64,000 bases of DNA from assembly GCA_036387255.1 (NCBI GenBank), contig DASVUC010000311.1, positions 1-64,000 of the forward strand. The letters are read 5' to 3'. This document shows positions 61,872 to 64,000 of this stretch, piece after piece. Within the stretch, counting starts at the first letter, position 1. Each line of letters starts with the position of its first letter. The DNA comes from DASVUC01 sp036387255 (lineage in GTDB: Bacteria; Planctomycetota; Phycisphaerae; Tepidisphaerales; Tepidisphaeraceae). The notes under the pieces were generated by a model that was not told the origin of the DNA, ran no database searches, and saw nothing but the letters and a program-made list of their open reading frames with translations. Made by a program: the position numbers and the translations under genes.

Positions 61872-64000
61872 TCACGATGCGGCGGCGCTTGAGGTGATCT
61901 TGCGGCAGCAGGTTCGCAAAAAAGCAGATCTTCTGCGTGTGCCGACCATCACCGTTATCGTCCCCAGCACCAGAACCCCCATTCCCGGCTCCGGCACCGG
62001 GTTGTAGTTCAAGAGCAGGTCCGTGCCGCTGGTGGTGACGTTGAAGTGATAGCTGCCCGTTGCGGGCAGGAAGGATCCGGCGTCGACCGAGAAGCGATCC
62101 TGCGCGAAGCCGACGATCCCTCCGGTGTGCGCCAGCACCCAGTGATACTCCTGGGACGGATTGAACCCGCTGAGTGCGGCCGAGACGTTTGAGCCGTCGA
62201 GGGAGGCAAGCGCGATGACGAACGTTGATCCCGTCGTATTGCCCGCGTCGATGAACAAGCTGTTTTGCACGTTGAGCAGATCCATTGCCAGGCCGGACGC
62301 TCCGTTGGCGTTGTTGATCTCGAAGAGGTAATTCCCGCCCGGGCCAAACGTCATGCTGGAGACCGTTGCGGTTCCGGGGCTGTTGCCGGGGGAGAAGCGG
62401 CCTGTGCCAAAAATGGATACTGATCCTTCGACCAGTCCTGCGCCTTGGAGGGTTCCGCCGTTGTGGACGCTGATGTCGCCGGTGAGTGTGCCGTTGTTGG
62501 TGACGGCGCCGCCGCTCACATCCAAGCCCGCCGGCACGCCAAGCTGCGCACTCGGATCGATGGTGACGGCGCTTCCCGCATTCAGAAGCCGCGCGGGTGA
62601 TTGAGTCAGCAGGAGCCGGCCACCCGTGACCGTGGTGTTCCCCGCGTGGGTGTCGCTGGCGACGGTGATCGTCCCTGCGCCGGACTTGGTGAAGGAGCCG
62701 AATCCGGTGATCTGCCCGCCGTAGGTGCTGTTAACCGCTTGATCGAATTGCAGGGTTCCGCCCGAAAGCAGCACGTTCCCGTTGATGTTGTGCGTCGGCG
62801 TCTTGAGCACGCCGTCGATGATCTTGGTTTGCCCGGTGAAGGTGTCGTTGCCGCTAAGGACCAGCGTCTCCCAGCCGTTCTTGATGAGCCCACCGGTGCC
62901 GCTCATGTTGCCGGCATAGGTTCCCGGGAGCCCCTGCACAAACGTGACGTTGGCGTGGTTAACGATATCGCCTCGGATGCTGTTGGCGTTGCCCTGGAGG
63001 TATCCGTCGAGCACCGTCGTTCCGCCGGTGTAAGACGATGTGCTGATCAGCTCCAGGGTGCCGGACGAGGTCTTGGTCAAGCTGCCCGATCCGCTGATCA
63101 GGGCGCCGATCGATCCGCTGTCCACGGTCAGCGCAGTCCCCTGAAGTGAAAGACTTCCCGCGAAACCGCCCAGATAATTCACTTTCTGAGCGGCGCTGGT
63201 CAGGGTGACTTGGCCGCCAAGGATTTGGAGCACTGCGTTGGGATTCGTCAGTGCGCCGGCGATGGTCATGGTTCCATTGACGTCAACGCCGCTGCCTGCG
63301 AGCGAGCCGTTGGCGGTGAGATTCACGTTGGCGATATTGCCGACCTTCAAACCGCCGGAAAACGTGTTGTCCCCCGAGAGGATGAGGGTTCCGGAGCCTT
63401 GCACATCGATGCCATGGGCGCCGGTGATGGCGCTCGAGATGGAGATGGTTGCGCCGCTGGCTGCACCGATCACGCCGGAATAGCTGACGCCTCCCAGCTT
63501 CAATTCCAAAGCGGCGCTGGGGCCACCCTGAATGGCCAGTGTGGTGTTCGGCGCCGAATTGTACACATACGTTCCGTCCGGCGTGCCGGTCAACGTAAGG
63601 GATCCGGCGACCGATGAGCTGTTTTGCAGCGTGAGGCCGTGTGTGGCGCTATTGCCCAGACCCACCGCTCCGACGCTCTGGTTGGCCGCACCATTGTTGG
63701 TGCTCCCCGCCAGGTTGATGCCCACCACGTTGGGCAGTGAAGGGCCGTCGAAAACCGCCAGTTCCTTCGGCTTGGGAACGTGCTCGGTTGAAGTGGTCGA
63801 GTCGAGCGCCCAATTCGTCGGCTCCATCCACTCGGTTCCCGTCCCCCCTGCTCCGCCGTCCCATGACACAACGTGGGTCACCGGCGGCTGATTGGGATCC
63901 GCACCCGTAAACGTGACGCCCAAGCTCGAGGCGTACGCGTTCTGCAAGCTGGTGCTCTGCACAGAGTACGCCGCGCCATCCACCCGCGCTGCGGCGTAGG
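61872..64000 (-). CDS. Autotransporter-type beta-strand-repeat PEP-CTERM protein (partial, 5' end off window)
   Basis: The frame is open from the right edge (64000) to the stop at 61872, so at least 708 residues. Many PATR-like beta-strand repeats are visible (TLILSGDNTFSGGLKV; TLVLSGNDTFTGQTKIIDGV; GSFTKSGAGTITVASDTHAG; RLLLTQSPARLLNAGSAVTI). These are typical of beta-helix surface proteins. The C-terminus has a PEP-CTERM signal (NPVPEPGMGVLVLGTITVMV followed by RRR) and then a 19-residue tail longer than usual. It is likely exported and anchored or shed after exosortase processing. The N-terminal domain is outside the window. Confidence 0.85.
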   Translation of the reverse strand, partial: YAAARVDGAAYSVQSTSLQNAYASSLGVTFTGADPNQPPVTHVVSWDGGAGGTGTEWMEPTNWALDSTTSTEHVPKPKELAVFDGPSLPNVVGINLAGSTNNGAANQSVGAVGLGNSATHGLTLQNSSSVAGSLTLTGTPDGTYVYNSAPNTTLAIQGGPSAALELKLGGVSYSGVIGAASGATISISSAITGAHGIDVQGSGTLILSGDNTFSGGLKVGNIANVNLTANGSLAGSGVDVNGTMTIAGALTNPNAVLQILGGQVTLTSAAQKVNYLGGFAGSLSLQGTALTVDSGSIGALISGSGSLTKTSSGTLELISTSSYTGGTTVLDGYLQGNANSIRGDIVNHANVTFVQGLPGTYAGNMSGTGGLIKNGWETLVLSGNDTFTGQTKIIDGVLKTPTHNINGNVLLSGGTLQFDQAVNSTYGGQITGFGSFTKSGAGTITVASDTHAGNTTVTGGRLLLTQSPARLLNAGSAVTIDPSAQLGVPAGLDVSGGAVTNNGTLTGDISVHNGGTLQGAGLVEGSVSIFGTGRFSPGNSPGTATVSSMTFGPGGNYLFEINNANGASGLAMDLLNVQNSLFIDAGNTTGSTFVIALASLDGSNVSAALSGFNPSQEYHWVLAHTGGIVGFAQDRFSVDAGSFLPATGSYHFNVTTSGTDLLLNYNPVPEPGMGVLVLGTITVMVGTRRRSAFLRTCCRKITSSAAAS

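Noticed and set aside
1..64000. CRISPR array
   Set aside because: No series of regularly spaced direct repeats was seen; the repeats present are palindromes scattered singly or in pairs.

Overview
The window looks like a piece of a high-GC Planctomycetota chromosome, most likely a member of the Phycisphaerae. The signs are PEP-CTERM sorting tails, prepilin-like proteins with the H-X9-DG motif, a tandem set of very large type II secretion-like pseudopilins, a Tat-exported Gfo/Idh/MocA oxidoreductase, membrane-TPR proteins of the TMTC kind, and several families of short dispersed palindromes. This assignment is inference from gene content. No rRNA or tRNA gene was seen.

Layout. 1-7.4 kb: the 5' part of a xylose-binding protein gene, a frameshifted nicotinate phosphoribosyltransferase gene, a DUF6065 gene, a secreted beta-propeller, an ArnT/PMT-like glycosyltransferase and a Tat-secreted oxidoreductase. 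7.6-14.1 kb (minus strand): an NtrC-type regulator, ispF, cysS and ruvC-ruvA-ruvB. A broken four-helix-bundle (23S rRNA intervening-sequence protein) gene, flanked by 36-bp inverted repeats, sits exactly between cysS and ruvC. 14.1-26 kb: ATP-dependent DNA ligase, citrate synthase, tilS, several membrane/TPR proteins, a Uma2 nuclease and a second small frameshifted gene. 26-31.6 kb: glmS, rarA (with a dispersed repeat inside its reading frame), 5-formyl-THF cyclo-ligase and an L,D-transpeptidase. 31.7-35.5 kb: a compact three-gene methyltransferase / unknown / PD-(D/E)XK-nuclease-like module that looks like an uncharacterised restriction or defence system. 35.6-51.3 kb: one nine-gene type II secretion-like operon: gspF, four tandem GspG-like pseudopilins, then H-, I-, J- and K-like genes, with J and K enlarged to 806 and about 2030 residues. 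51.3-61 kb: manC, membrane proteins, an ABC ATPase, a PEP-CTERM protein, a TMTC-like protein and a prepilin-like protein. 61.2-61.9 kb: a stand-alone unit with a promoter, a c-di-AMP (ydaO/yuaA-type) riboswitch, an intrinsic terminator, a 69-codon gene of unknown function and a final terminator. 61.9-64 kb: the 3' part of a beta-strand-repeat PEP-CTERM surface protein.

Most notable points: the c-di-AMP riboswitch driving an orphan small protein; the expanded pseudopilin operon with a lamin-tail-like domain inside the giant GspK-like protein; the putative three-gene restriction module; the inverted-repeat cassette splitting cysS from ruvC; in-frame domestication of dispersed repeats; and several genes whose -10 box lies so close to the start codon that leaderless transcripts are likely.
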